Origin: Gordionus sp. m RMFG-2023
Lineage: Eukaryota > Nematomorpha > Gordioida > Chordodea > Parachordodidae
NCBI RefSeq assembly: GCF_954871325.1
Contig: NC_088778.1
Location: forward strand, 23,359,120 to 23,423,119
Length of the DNA: 64,000 nt
Direction: 5' to 3'
The position numbers were made by a program, and so were the translations under genes. The notes under the pieces were generated by a model. That model searched no databases, was not told the origin of the DNA, and saw only the letters and a list, made by a program, of their open reading frames with translations. Shown in pieces: positions 26,101 to 37,189 of this stretch. Every line of letters begins with the position of its first letter. The stretch's first letter is position 1.

Positions 26101-29100
26101 GCTAGATGTTATGAATAAAAAAAACTTAGGTTATGCAACAGTAAAAAGATATAAATCAAAATTAATATTTCAAATTGTCTACATCAATTCAAGAAGGACA
26201 AGAAACTATATTATAATAAATGCATCTAAAATGTTTATGAGTTTTTTTGTGTAGATGCTCTTCTTGGGAATATAGATCCTGTTGCAATTTTAATCCATTC
26301 TTTATTGTTCAAATTAACAATAAATTTTATTAATTTTTTATTATGGCTATTTTTTATCAATATAGTTGCAATAATAAAATATCATTTTTATGTTTAAAAA
26401 TAATCAATATTTTGCACGTCAAAAGCGCCTCATGGGAAGCTCTACCCGAGTGTAATTCATCCTTTCCCAAATTTATTTTTCGGAAAAATTAATACTGTTA
26501 AATAGGTAGTAGTTTTAATTTTATTGACGTTTGCCTATTAGGAATGCATGCTCCCCGCCTTTTAATTTCAGACAATTTGGCCATGAAACAATTTAACTGA
26601 AATATTAATTAACCACATTACCGGTAACATATATGGATACTAAATATTTCCCGGAATTCAATATATGAATATACACGAATAAAATCATCAAGTGCAGTAA
26701 GTTATTAAGATACAGATTTGATACTCAGCGCTTGAAAGCATCTTTTTAATTAATTTAAAACCTTATAACTTACTAAAAACGAATATTTACGAACGAAGTT
26801 CCATATATTGCTAACCTTTTAGTATATCGTCTAGTTCGACATACAGGTCGCGAAGGACAGGCGGGTCTTGAACGGCTCCGCCTCCTCCTTGTCTTGAAGC
26901 TCCTTGACGACCTGGTCTACCTCCACCTCCTCCACCCATCCTGAACAAATTGTGCATTCCACCTCCTCCTCCTCCTGCCACGTGTTGCCCATGGCCCCCG
27001 CCAAATAGTGCTTCAAAAGGATCCCCACCGCCCGTGTCCATACCTTCAGGCCCGCCACCCCCCGAGGAAAAGAAAACGCGTGTTCCGCCTTTAGGTCCTC
27101 CGCCCCCATCGCTGAAGAAGGCTGCAAACGGATCTTGGCCACCAAAGAATTGTGAGAATATGTCCCTCGGGTCACCCTTGAATTCGTAGTGATAACTGTT
27201 GATTAAATAAATACATTAATTATATAAAAAATTTAAATTATTTAATATAAATCTCTTGCAAAATATATTTAAAGGAATTCTTTGGAAATAATACATCCTT
27301 TAACTCGCTTCATGTATTTTAAAACGTTTTGTATAATAAAATAATATTTAAAAAGTTAGGTAATGCTCCATTTTTAGCCGTTTTAAATGATCCCCCTAAA
27401 TATATGGCGGATTTTTAGCCGAAAAATATCATCCCAGCCTCGTTTTTTTTTAAAAATGACAGCGAGAAATGACATAATGGGGAGAAGAGAAAAATCGCCC
27501 TGCAATAGGAATAGACAAATTACCCTTACTCAAAGATAAGTACTTTAATATAGAATATAAATTGGTCATAGTGAGACTATTCAAATATAATATATTAGTA
27601 AAAATTAACTATTGTGAACCAAATAATAGGTGGGGAGGGTAATATTTTTAAAAATCGTGAAATAGTTTAACCGAGCATAGTACTATGGTCTCATGGGGTT
27701 ATGCAATAAAGCGTAAATCACTTCGCGATTTATTTAGTATTTTGACATTATTAAAATGGATGAGGAAAATGAATTTTAGTTCACATGATCTATTAAAGTT
27801 TATAAATAATTGTAAACAGATAACCTGAAATAAAAAATCAAATAATTTTATATCAGATTATATTCAGCACCCCCTTTAGATGTTATGAATAATATAAAAA
27901 AAAATTTATAAACTTGAAATGACTTTTTTTTTAAATGAGTGTCGGGATTTAAGTAAATGTTATTCAAATATAAATCACCATGCCATCAAGTGCCACGATT
28001 AAAATACTTTCAAGCAGGGATCAAAACAGTAACGAATATCGGTTCAGGTTTAGATATAAATAATAATATTGATTCGGTTTGATCTAGTAAAAATCTTTAC
28101 AGCATACTTTTTTTAAAAATATTATTACTATTCTCTAAAAAAATAATAATATGGTGCCATATACAAATAAAATATTTTCGTAATTCTCATTTGTCAAATT
28201 ATATCTATAAGGAAGATGAACAAATTTTATGGATGAGAACACTTCTATGCACTAGCTTGTAGTGTTGTTAAGCTGTTTGATTTGAGCTGAATGTTAAAAA
28301 CGGCTAACTCAACGTTTTATTTAGAAAAATATTATGCAAACCTAAAGATTTTTTGCTCATAGTTGACATAAAGGCTTAGACATCATTTAGCCAAATCTCG
28401 AGTCTCAGACAATATTTTTCAGGCTAAAATATTGAATTAGCTGTTTTTAAAAATCGGCTCAAATCGAGCCGTAACACTATCTTGGCTAGCTGGCACCGTA
28501 AAATAGCAATATATAAAAATAAATTTTCAGTCAAACTCAAAACTAATCATCTTTAAAAGAGTTAGAATATCAAAAGGTCCAAACCGGTTCACATACTTTT
28601 TTAGAGGTATGGTTTAGACAATTTTTTTATAGTTTAGGTTCGATAAGTAATATGGATAATGCAGTTTTAAGGTTCAGGTTGAATACCTGCTTTTAGGTGT
28701 GTATGACTAAAAATATTTTTAGAGATAAACGGGGCCTTAATAATTAAAATTTTGAAAATATTCTACTAATGAAATAAATCTAACAATTTTTATTCATATA
28801 TTTTATATATAAATAACAATTTAATAAAAAAATTTTTTTTTAACTCACTTCAAAATTAGAATTCTAACAATTCGTAAATTAGGCATTATGCAATCCTTAC
28901 AGAATTATAATATATAATGTATCTTGAAGAAAATTTTTAGACGATGTATCTGTATTTAGTAGGGCTGTGCCGATATTAAATATCGGATCGGTCCCGATAT
29001 TTGGCGTTTTTCAAAAATATCGGATCGGCCCGATACCTGTAAAAAACCCGATCCGATCCTTTTACTAAAAATGCATTCTTATAAAACTTTTGAGTAATGA

Positions 29101-32100
29101 AACTTTGAATTATTATTTTTTAATAAAAAAAATTTTTTTAAATATTTAAAAAAAAAATAAATTTTTTCGAGTTTCTATTTTACATTAATAATATTTTATA
29201 AATAATTTTTTTTAAACAATGCAAATGTTATTTATTTTTTTAAATAGATTTTACAAGTTTTTTTATAAAAATAGAAAGGAACACCCAAAGTTTTATTTAT
29301 TTTTAATTTTTTAAAAAAATAACACCAATTTTATTATTTATACTTTAAATAAAAATTATTTTAAATATGGTTTCTGAATTATGGAAATATTTTGATAAAG
29401 ATGAAGGTAATTTTGCAATATGCGTCATCTGCGGAATTCTAATTTCACGGGGAGGAAATACTGAAAAATTCGTTCAATACAACTAACATTAGGAAACATC
29501 TGAAGCGTTGCCATCAAAAGGAATTCGAAGAGCTAACACAAAAAGAACGAGAAATATTAGAAAAAACAAATCAAATTTTTAAAAAAAAGAGCCCTGAAAG
29601 TCAGCCAACAATATCAGCCATTCTTAATAAAACTAATATTTGGAAACATTCTGATCCTAAATCAATAATAATTTCTAAATTTATAGGGGAAATGATAGCG
29701 TGTGACCACCAGCCGATTTCTATCTTGGAGGATATAGGCTTTAAAAGGCTTTTACATCATTTATGTCCAAATTACAAAATTCCCAATAGAAAGTATTTTT
29801 CGCAAGGAGTTATTCCGGATATATATGAAAAACTCTCCGAAAAAAATCGTAAAGAAATTTTGGTTGACGATTCTTTTTTATCCTTTACGGTAGATATATG
29901 GACTAGAAATTCAGGTGGCGATTCTCACATCTCATTAACATGCCACTATATAAACCAAAATTTTCAACAAATTAATAGAGTTCTAAATGTTAAAACATTT
30001 AATGAGTCGCATACAGCAATAAATATTGCTCAAATTTTAGATGAAATTATTAATTATTGGGGTATAAAGAAAAATAAAATACACCTAATCATTAGAGATA
30101 ATGCACCCAATATAACTTTGGCCATGAAAAATGGGAAATTTCAAAGCGTTTCGTGTTTTGCACATAGTTTGCAATTGGTTGCACAGGCAGCAATTTTATC
30201 ACAGAGATCTATTATTGACATGCTTGCCCGAATTAGAAAAATAGTAGGACACTTTAAACATTCTTCTATTGCACAAAATTGTCTAAAAGAAATCCAAATT
30301 CGATTAAGTCTAGCCCAGCACAAATTAATCCAGGATGTGCCCACCCGTTGGGATTCTACCTATTATATGCTCGAAAGAATGATAGAACAAAAAAGGGCGG
30401 TACAGCTGTTCATTATCGATAATCCTAATTTGGGAAATCTCTCATTATATGAGTGGGAATTAGCAGAAAAGGTAATTGATGTTCTTGAACCAATTCAGAG
30501 AGCAACAAAAGAAATAAGTACGGAATCATGTTCAATTAGCAATGTTATACCCTTTGTTGAAATTCTGAAAAGTGAATTAACAATTAATGGGGACACAGAT
30601 AGAGGTGTGCAGACTATGAAGAATACCACTAATAATCAATTAACAACTCGGTTTTTTTATATTTATGATAATGACAATTATGTTGTCGCAACATTACTTG
30701 ATCCTCGATATAAGGATTTCTTTTTGCCAAAAAACATATCATACATAGAAAAGCTCAGGACTGCATGTGAGTCTTTTTTTAAAGGTGATGATAATGTTCA
30801 ACTTCCAATTTCTAATAAAGATTCGCCAGGTTTTATATTTTTTAAAATAAATTTAGATTTTATTGTTAACTTAGGTAATGACAATGAGAAAAATGTTCCA
30901 CATAACATTAAAAAATGCAAATTTAATTTAAGGGATGCTTATAAATTGAAAATCGAAGAAAAACTAGTAATAAATGAAATCGATAGTAATGTAAATGATG
31001 ACCTGCCATACCTAATAGAAATCAAGGAATATTTAAAAGAATCTTTATATATAGAAAGTATAACAACATATTTTTCATATTAATTTAAATATTGCTTGGT
31101 TGGGCTATGATTGACCCATTTGTTTGGGTGATTTTTCAAAATCAACAAAAGATTGGGTTTGTATGAAACCCACTATTTTATAAATGCTAATTTTATATTT
31201 GTGTTATTTATTTAGAAAACTCGAATAACATTGATGATATTGATATTATATCCCCAGTGAATCCACTTGAATATTGGAGAGTTAATGCTGTAAAATATCC
31301 AACTTTATCAACACTTGCACGTAAATTTTTGGCTCCTCCAGCAACAAGTGTCCCATCTGAGTCTGCCTTCAGTACGGCAGGGGATATTGATAGTCCTCAT
31401 CGTAGAAGCCTATTGCCCGAAAATCTAGAGGCTCTTATATTTATTAAAAAAAATCTAATATATTATAATTTTATATATTAAATATTACAATTTTATAAAC
31501 CAACATAAAATGGATATATTATTATATTTTTTTTTAAAAATTATTGTTGAAATAAAAAAATTAAATTATGCATAATTCTTTTATGCATAAAAAATATTGA
31601 TTTATTAATTACATTTGGTTCAAAGAGGGGTGGTGAAAAATTAATATAAATATCGGATCGGTTTTGAACCAATATCGGAAAATATCGGATCGGATCGGTG
31701 AAAAATATGTGGATCGGCACAGCCCTAGTATTTAGATTCATTTTTAGACTATGTATCTATATTTATATATATAAATTTGAAAAATATCTTTTAACAAAGC
31801 ATTGTTTTAGAGTTCACGGGCAAATTTCACAGGACTAGGATGCCTTCTAAGTTTGAATAATAATATGTCCGACTACGCAGGCTGTTAGTGGCAGGTTAAA
31901 TATGAAACCCAGGTTGCAATGAGGATCTAGAATAAATTAGATATTTTAATAAGGCAGAATAATCCATTTTCTATTAGCGAAAAAAAATAAAGGCATTCAA
32001 GAAAACCGTCCAATTAAAAAATCAATATGATCTTTCGGGCCGATTGCAAGTGACCAGCGAATGTAGAATATCCATAACATAGATGAAGTTGCGATGATTT

Positions 32101-34437
32101 TACAAATGATGGCGAACCCCCGTTTAAACGGGATATCAAAGTCTATCATCGAATTGATGGCAGGGATCTTATAAAGATAAATATATTAAGTCTTAATCTT
32201 GATCCAATGGTATATCCTCTATGCTGGATCATTTAAAAATCTAATAATACTCTATACATATTTCTAGGGTTATAACCTTACTGTTCTCTAATTCTACTGT
32301 AAGTTTGACTGCCTCAACTAGGTCTAAATAACCAGAGAAATCATCATGAAACTGTAGCTTATGTAATGTTTAAGCCATTTCGACCTAGGATTAAGGGTTA
32401 AGTTTAATGGGTTCATTCCTCATTGCGGAGGATTCAACCAATAAATTTTGTGATTTCAAGGACTCGTATGCATCCTTTGCCTGAAAGTGTGAATAAACTG
32501 GTTTAGTGAGGAAGGGACGTATTGAATCATGGCTCAGATGATTACCAACTTGCCAAACTGTGGTGGTCTTGTTTCAGGTAAGATATTTGAAATAGAATAT
32601 CCCTTGATTTTCCGATTGAAAGAGAGATGAAGTTTAGTAGGGCGGAATACCCGATACCATGTAAATTAATAAAATATCAATTGTTGGTGGATTATATTGC
32701 TCAGAAACCTACTTGCTGGTAGACTAGAATAAAATCCGAGTATTTATGAACCAGAAATAATTTGGACCAAGAGGAAAGAGTGGCTTCAAATCATTTGATG
32801 ATAACTAATTTTCTATCTTAATTTTATTGCCTATCACTTATGTGATTCTAAAACTTTGATTTAAAACTAATGTTAGTAATCAGTAAGACATCAATATTTA
32901 TCAAATACTTATATAATATACTTTACCGAAATGGCTTGAAGAATGATTGCATTCGCAAACTGCATGCTAGTGCAATCCAAAAAACCTCCTTATATCCCAC
33001 GAGCCTCAATAAAATTATATTCACCCAGGCCAATTAAGATGAAATTTTATTTATCAAAGACAATTACGAATAAAATTAATTTTATAATTATATATTCTTG
33101 CCATATTTTTTTGTGCCTCATTCGTATATATTGTATTTAAATTTAGTTTATATTCAATATATGAATAAAATATTATATTTAATGAATTAATAAATAAAAT
33201 GGCAATTTTTCAATGAATAATCATGCTAAGGCCATACCAACGCGTTACCCTGCATTCATAATTAGCACGAATTCGCGACGAAATATAGCTGTATTTTCGT
33301 GTTTATGTATACTTCGCCACGTTCGCGCTAACTGTGATTGCAAGGATAAGCAAAATATTAAAAAATAGCAAGCCAAAAATCGAGCGCATCGATTCTAAAA
33401 AGCGCGTTCGCATATTAAAATTTTTTTATCGTCTGCTTGCTAGTTGTATTAATTCCGAATAATTTCCACATTTTAAAAGTGATAGGTGAATATACAATTT
33501 TATTATTTTTTTTAATTTCCCAACAACGTTACACGAAGTGCATAAATGTGAAATTGGTTTAGTTTTTTTTGAGAGGGAAGGGATGATGAGCGGATAAATT
33601 CAGTTATGATTTATATTTACATAATATAGTGGTAAAAAAATATCGTGACAAATAGTTGAAAGTGAGATGGAAAGATCAAGATAAGTTATATGATGTAATT
33701 TATTAAAATCGGATAAATTGTAATAACAAAGCAATATGATATAACGCTTATGAGGTGAGAAAATTAAACTAAGGTATTTTTTTTAATGATAACAATTGAC
33801 AATTTCGGCTTTTTTCTCTTTATATTTTATATGTAATATCATTTTAATTACCTAATATAAATGGTTAAACCTTATTCTCAACCTAACTTTCTTATCATAA
33901 TCTATCAAATATTTTAAATTATTTGTTGCATATAATATTATTATTTGTCCAGTCTAACTAGTTCTGCAAATTTTATTTTCCGGCTCAAAAAATCATGAAT
34001 TTCGTTCTTATAAAATGATCTTAAGTCCAAGTCGATTTTTTTCTTTCAAATAAATTCGAGCCCTGCCCAAATTTTATTAAAATTTAAGGAACGTTTAAAT
34101 TTCTAAATCAAGCTTAGGGGAAAATAATTACCTTTTTGAATAATATATAAACATAAAAAAACAAATTATAATGAACTAACCCAGCCCCACCGCCGGGCCC
34201 AGGGGCGGCTCCACCCTTAAGACCTTCTTCGCCGTATTTGTCGTAGATCTCTCTTTTTTTGGCGTCGCTTAACACGTCGTATGCCTCGGATATTTCCTTA
34301 AATTTCTCCTCTGCACCGGCAGATTTGTTTTTATCCGGATGATATTTGAGCGCCATCTTGCGATAGGCCTTCTTTATCTCGTCATCCGTGGACTTTTTAT
34401 TGGTGAGGCCTAATATAGTGTAGTAATCTTTTCCCAT
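23141..34437 (-). CDS. Type II Hsp40 co-chaperone (DNAJB/Sis1 family), 4 exons
   Basis: Predicted exons on the minus strand: 34437-34181, 27195-26816, 24385-24129, 23374-23141. All have GT/AG borders and agreeing phases (2, 1, 0), giving 375 aa; DNAJB1-like proteins are usually about 340. J domain residues 1-70 with HPD at 33-35 (KYHPDKNK). Long Gly/Phe-rich linker about 73-200, including [10 protein letters not shown]-terminal substrate-binding domains from about 200 ([12 protein letters not shown] joined to CTKKMKI, then [12 protein letters not shown] and [15 protein letters not shown]), ending [15 protein letters not shown]. No CxxCxGxG zinc finger, which separates it from type I DnaJ. The family delivers unfolded clients to cytosolic Hsp70 and stimulates its ATPase through HPD. 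Intron 1 (6985 nt) holds a complete hAT transposon, a MITE and a Helitron relic; intron 3 holds another MITE ending about 40 nt from the exon-3 donor. Confidence 0.93.
23874..24087. mobile_element. TA-flanked MITE in Hsp40 intron 3
   Basis: Flanked by TA, with inverted subterminal segments AAACGGCTCGATTTTAGCCG and AAAATCGGCTCAAATCGATG. Its internal blocks match the 216-bp copies (AATATT near CAGAAAA, TCTTCAGGC..GCGTAATATTTTTCTG). About 214 bp. It lies immediately downstream of the exon-3 splice donor. Confidence 0.75.
24990..25310. repeat. Dispersed repeat fragments in Hsp40 intron 2
   Basis: 24990-25080 is the reverse complement of about 9990-10080. 25180-25310 is a GGTCCGG-rich block related to the segments near 41461-41510 and 59035-59157. 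No coding content. Confidence 0.45.
25311..26815. other. Remainder of Hsp40 intron 2
   Basis: No gene seen. A 62-codon open frame at 26066-26254 (+) has no recognisable similarity and AT-driven composition. A short direct duplication (TCTATGTAAAATCATTTTTT) lies near 25840-25890. Confidence 0.45.
28262..28477. mobile_element. 216-bp TA-flanked MITE in Hsp40 intron 1
   Basis: Flanked by TA at 28260-28261 and 28478-28479. Ends GTGTTGTTAAGC and GCCGTAACAC, with subterminal inverted segments including AAAAACGGCTAACTCAA and its complement (TTGAATTAGCTGTTTTTA). It is exactly the same length as the copy at 43182-43397. TA target duplication and GTG...CAC ends are compatible with a Tc1/mariner-type MITE. 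Confidence 0.85.
28960..31727 (+). mobile_element. Complete hAT transposon (2768 bp) with 8-bp target duplication
   Basis: The inverted termini are identical for 15 bp (TAGGGCTGTGCCGAT left; ATCGGCACAGCCCTA right). Directly outside them the 8-bp word GTATTTAG is duplicated exactly (28952-28959 and 31728-31735), the hallmark of hAT insertion. Both subterminal regions are dense in ATCGGATCGG-type words, probable transposase-binding sites. It carries one transposase gene on the plus strand, opposite to the Hsp40 gene whose intron 1 it occupies. The perfect target duplication indicates a fairly recent insertion. A separate fragment of its left end lies at 60431. Confidence 0.95.
29367..31481 (+). 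pseudogene. BED-finger hAT transposase (ZBED/RICESLEEPER type), one frameshift
   Basis: From the ATG at 29367 the reading [21 protein letters not shown] begins a BED zinc finger (CxxC), written here in two parts: [13 protein letters not shown] and FAICVICG. Around 29470 the frame shifts by one base, after which [10 protein letters not shown] completes the finger and the frame stays open to 31083. Catalytic-core marks: SFTVDIWT and LIIRDNAPN (the two aspartates), SCFAHSLQL (CxxH), [16 protein letters not shown] at 31058 and AG at 31214-31215 define a 158-nt phase-1 intron, after which PLEYWRVNA and [14 protein letters not shown] form the C-terminal hAT dimerisation domain, ending at 31481. Apart from the single frameshift inside the BED finger it looks whole, so this copy is probably disabled, unless the shift is a sequencing error. 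Confidence 0.88.
31800..32320 (+). pseudogene. Helitron relic (N-terminal Rep-helicase region)
   Basis: In the frame covering 32090-32235 the reading [17 protein letters not shown], then [11 protein letters not shown] and LDPMVYPL, matches the conserved Helitron-like N-terminal domain of Helitron Rep/helicase proteins. Upstream, in other frames, NMIFRAD and related pieces extend the similarity towards 31900. Many stops interrupt it. Helitrons are rolling-circle DNA transposons. Only a fragment remains, in intron 1 of the Hsp40 gene. Confidence 0.7.
32321..34180. other. Remainder of Hsp40 intron 1
   Basis: No intact gene. 32330-32770 has less AT-biased sequence that may be further Helitron debris, but I could not fix a frame. 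33230-33430 is an unusually CpG-containing island within the intron (many GCG/CGC words) without recognised function. 33985-34080 resembles a piece of the GCCC-rich dispersed repeat. Confidence 0.4.
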
Positions 34438-35280
34438 GGTTTGTTATTTGAACTTAGAATAGTTATCCCAAACTTTTATTTTTGGATTTAAAAACAGGGG
34501 TTTCCTGATAGACTTATAAATACCTGCAAAAATATTGAAATGTTAAGAATAAAATGGATTAAATTGATATTTAATCAAGTGGAATCTCGGAGAAAAATCC
34601 CTAATTGTAAAAAATTTGTATATTTAAAAAGGTTTTATAAAGGAAATAATTGCTATCTCTAAAATTTGGATATTTTTATAGTGTCTTTTTGTACAACACA
34701 TTCCTGTCTGAGATTCCTTCAATGAAAGCTAAAAAAACGGTAGCTATTCGCTTTCAAATAAATTTTGAAAAATGTCTAAATTTATTTTAATATCTGGCCA
34801 TTATTTTTTTAAAAAAAAATTTGATTAATTAGTTTTTTAAAATAATATATCACCATATATGATTATAACAATATCATAAATAAATATAACATAAGTTATT
34901 TAAAATATACTACATCAAATTTTAATAAACCTATTATTTTTTGCTTATATGTTGTAATTTTTTATGATTCAGAAAGTCTTTCTATCATATAGAAAGTAGT
35001 ATCCCACCTAGTAGATTTATAATTATTGGAAATTGTTACAATATCATAAACATTCTTATAAAAATAGATTATATATTATTATTTAGTTTTATAATGAGTA
35101 TAAATTTGCAATTTTATAATTATCTATATATATATATAATCACCGTAATCAAGAAATGAACGTTTTAATAATCTTAATGTTAATTTTTATTTTTCCTATC
35201 ATCATAATTTTAAAATTTTCTATCAACTTTCCTATCCTCTTAATGTTAAATAAATCGATGGAGTCATATATCTCTAATGT
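34438..35280. other. Upstream region of the Hsp40 gene
   Basis: Presumed 5' UTR and promoter side of the minus-strand Hsp40 gene. TTTTTGCAG near 34525-34533 (minus) could be an acceptor of a 5' UTR intron. No canonical heat-shock element with correct GAA/TTC spacing was found. Confidence 0.35.
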
Positions 35281-35282
35281 TA

Positions 35283-35372
35283 AATTTTAAGAAAATTTTT
35301 TGTACATCACAGATTTGAACCTATGACTTAACGATTTTAAGGCAAACTTTCTTCCACTCAGCCACCTTCTAT
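35283..35372 (-). repeat. tRNA-like (SINE-type) sequence
   Basis: On the minus strand GGTGGCTGAGTGG (A-box-like) is followed about 45 nt later by ATAGGTTCAAATCTGTGATG (T-loop/B-box-like). It resembles a degenerate tRNA-Leu/Ser head, but the acceptor stem does not close, so a functional tRNA gene is unlikely. Confidence 0.4.
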
Positions 35373-35639
35373 ATTAGATTTTGTAAAATAATCTTTCTTA
35401 TATATGTTATTATTTTGCTATTAACATATTTTTCAATTAATTTATATAATTTAAATCTTATTGTGTTATTTTAAAAAGAATACGAACCTCACCTCAAATT
35501 ATGGTAAGAATGAATATTATTAAATTTAAAATAGTAAATTAAATTATATTTAAATTGATAAATAAACATTTATCTCATATTAATTTTAGCATAAGTATTT
35601 ATATTCAATCGTAAAATTTACTAATTTTTATATTACAAT

Positions 35640-35975
35640 TTAGATTTAACAAATAAATTTAAATTATTTAACACCCCAAAATATAGCAGTAAATTTTTTT
35701 TTATCTCAACCACAATATGGGAGCTCTGCAAATAGTATAAAATACCTATTTATCAATATCTTCCCATGCCAGAAAATTAACCTCCCTCACTAATCCTACT
35801 TATTATAATTTAGATTTAACAAATAAATTTAAATTATATTTAGCCAATTGAAAAATAAACATTTATCTCATATTACCACCCCAAAATATGCCAATATAAA
35901 AATTTTATCTCAACAACAATATTTGAACTCTGGAAATGACATAAAATACTAATTTATCAATATCTACCCTACATT
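35640..35975. repeat. Diverged direct repeat, about 170-bp period
   Basis: TTTAGATTTAACAAATAAAT and the following ACCCCAAAATAT...TTTTATCTCAAC.ACAATAT block occur near 35640-35760 and again near 35810-35970. Confidence 0.65.
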
Positions 35976-36089
35976 TTTAATTACAATTTCATATATTTTA
36001 GGATAAATTTAATGAAATGAATAAATACACTAAAATTTGTCATTTATTTTATATAAAAAAATGTATTTAAAAAAAAATTTCATATACAA

Positions 36090-36273
36090 TGTTGTGATGA
36101 TTTAATGAAACATATTGACGATTTAATTTAAACACATGCAATAATAATTATAATCTTTAATAAAAGAAATTTCAATAATGCATTGTCATTTTAATTATTT
36201 TTGCAAATATTATCATTTTATATGAATGTATTTTAATTTAATTGTCAATATGTTTCATTAAATCATCACAACA
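36090..36273. mobile_element. 184-bp MITE with long inverted repeats
   Basis: The left arm TGTTGTGATGATTTAATGAA continuing into ACATATTGAC is matched by its reverse complement at the right end (GTCAATATGT...TCATCACAACA) over almost 40 bp, with about one mismatch. No coding content. The target duplication is not clear. Confidence 0.8.
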
Positions 36274-36984
36274 CTGTAATAATTAAAGATTTTATTATTT
36301 CCGTCATTTTTGATGGGTTATCAACTAGTAATAAATATATATTTTCTAATTTAATTTAGTTCTTTTTAAAACAATAACTTTTGAAAAAAAAACTTCCACA
36401 TTTTATAAACAAAATTTATTTTCCTGTCTTATAAAATTTAATTAAATGAAATATAAATCTTCATCTCAACTCTCTTCAGCAATGCAAATTTGTTTATAAA
36501 AATTTAATATCTTTACCAAAACGTTTATAATTTAACGGATGCTCGGATGATCTGAGTGCAGATTTTTGTCCCACAATAAATAAAGTTTATCTATGGAAAC
36601 CAAAATTAAACTAGTAAAACTTTGTCAACCTTCTACAGTTGATACAAAAAAATCAAAACCTAAAAAACAAGATTTAAAGGAAATATTTATTATGCAGCCA
36701 CTATATAAGGTGGGCCTAATTCTAGATCAACCAAATTTTATTATTTTAAGTTTTTAATTGACAATGAAAAGAAAAATATATATAAAACAACCTTAAAGTA
36801 AAATGTTATAAAATTAGATATGCAAAGTCCCATCATTTATAACTTTTATATTTCATCTTGCACATAAAAACCATATATTCTGAACATTTAGAGAAAGAAG
36901 ATTCTGGTGGAGCATCAATATCTACTAATCAAAGTTAAGATTAAAAGATAAACAAATAACTGATAATATTTAGGAAGCAGGAAA

Positions 36985-37165
36985 ATTCATTTTCTTTTTT
37001 GAGAAGATTAGCTATTAAAATTTTGTCAACCCTGGCTAATTCAACTTCTAGTGAAAGGTTATTTTCAATCTAAATATTTGTATACTTAATATTGAGAATT
37101 TAAAAAGTACTCTTATACCTCTACTTTAGAATTTGATTAAATTTCAGTATTTATAAAAACTTAAT
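36985..37165 (+). pseudogene. Relic of a hAT transposase C-terminus
   Basis: The frame at 36990-37065 reads RRLAIKILSTLANSTSSERL then FSI, matching the hAT dimerisation block (LAxxxLSxxATSxxSERxFS). Similarity fades through stops and shifts to about 37165. Upstream sequence to about 36600 may belong to the same dead element but shows no clear motif. Confidence 0.65.
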
Positions 37166-37189
37166 AAAACACATTTTTTTAAAAGGCAA

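Noticed and set aside
26950-27189. Proline-rich open frame on the plus strand
   Set aside because: It is the antisense shadow of the glycine-rich second exon of the Hsp40 gene.
34438-34760. Heat-shock element upstream of the Hsp40 gene
   Set aside because: TTC and GAA words occur (for example CTTCAATGAAA) but with three-base rather than two-base spacing; not better than chance in this sequence.
35283-35372. Functional tRNA gene on the minus strand
   Set aside because: A- and B-box-like words are present, but the acceptor stem does not pair and the flanks are repeat-like.
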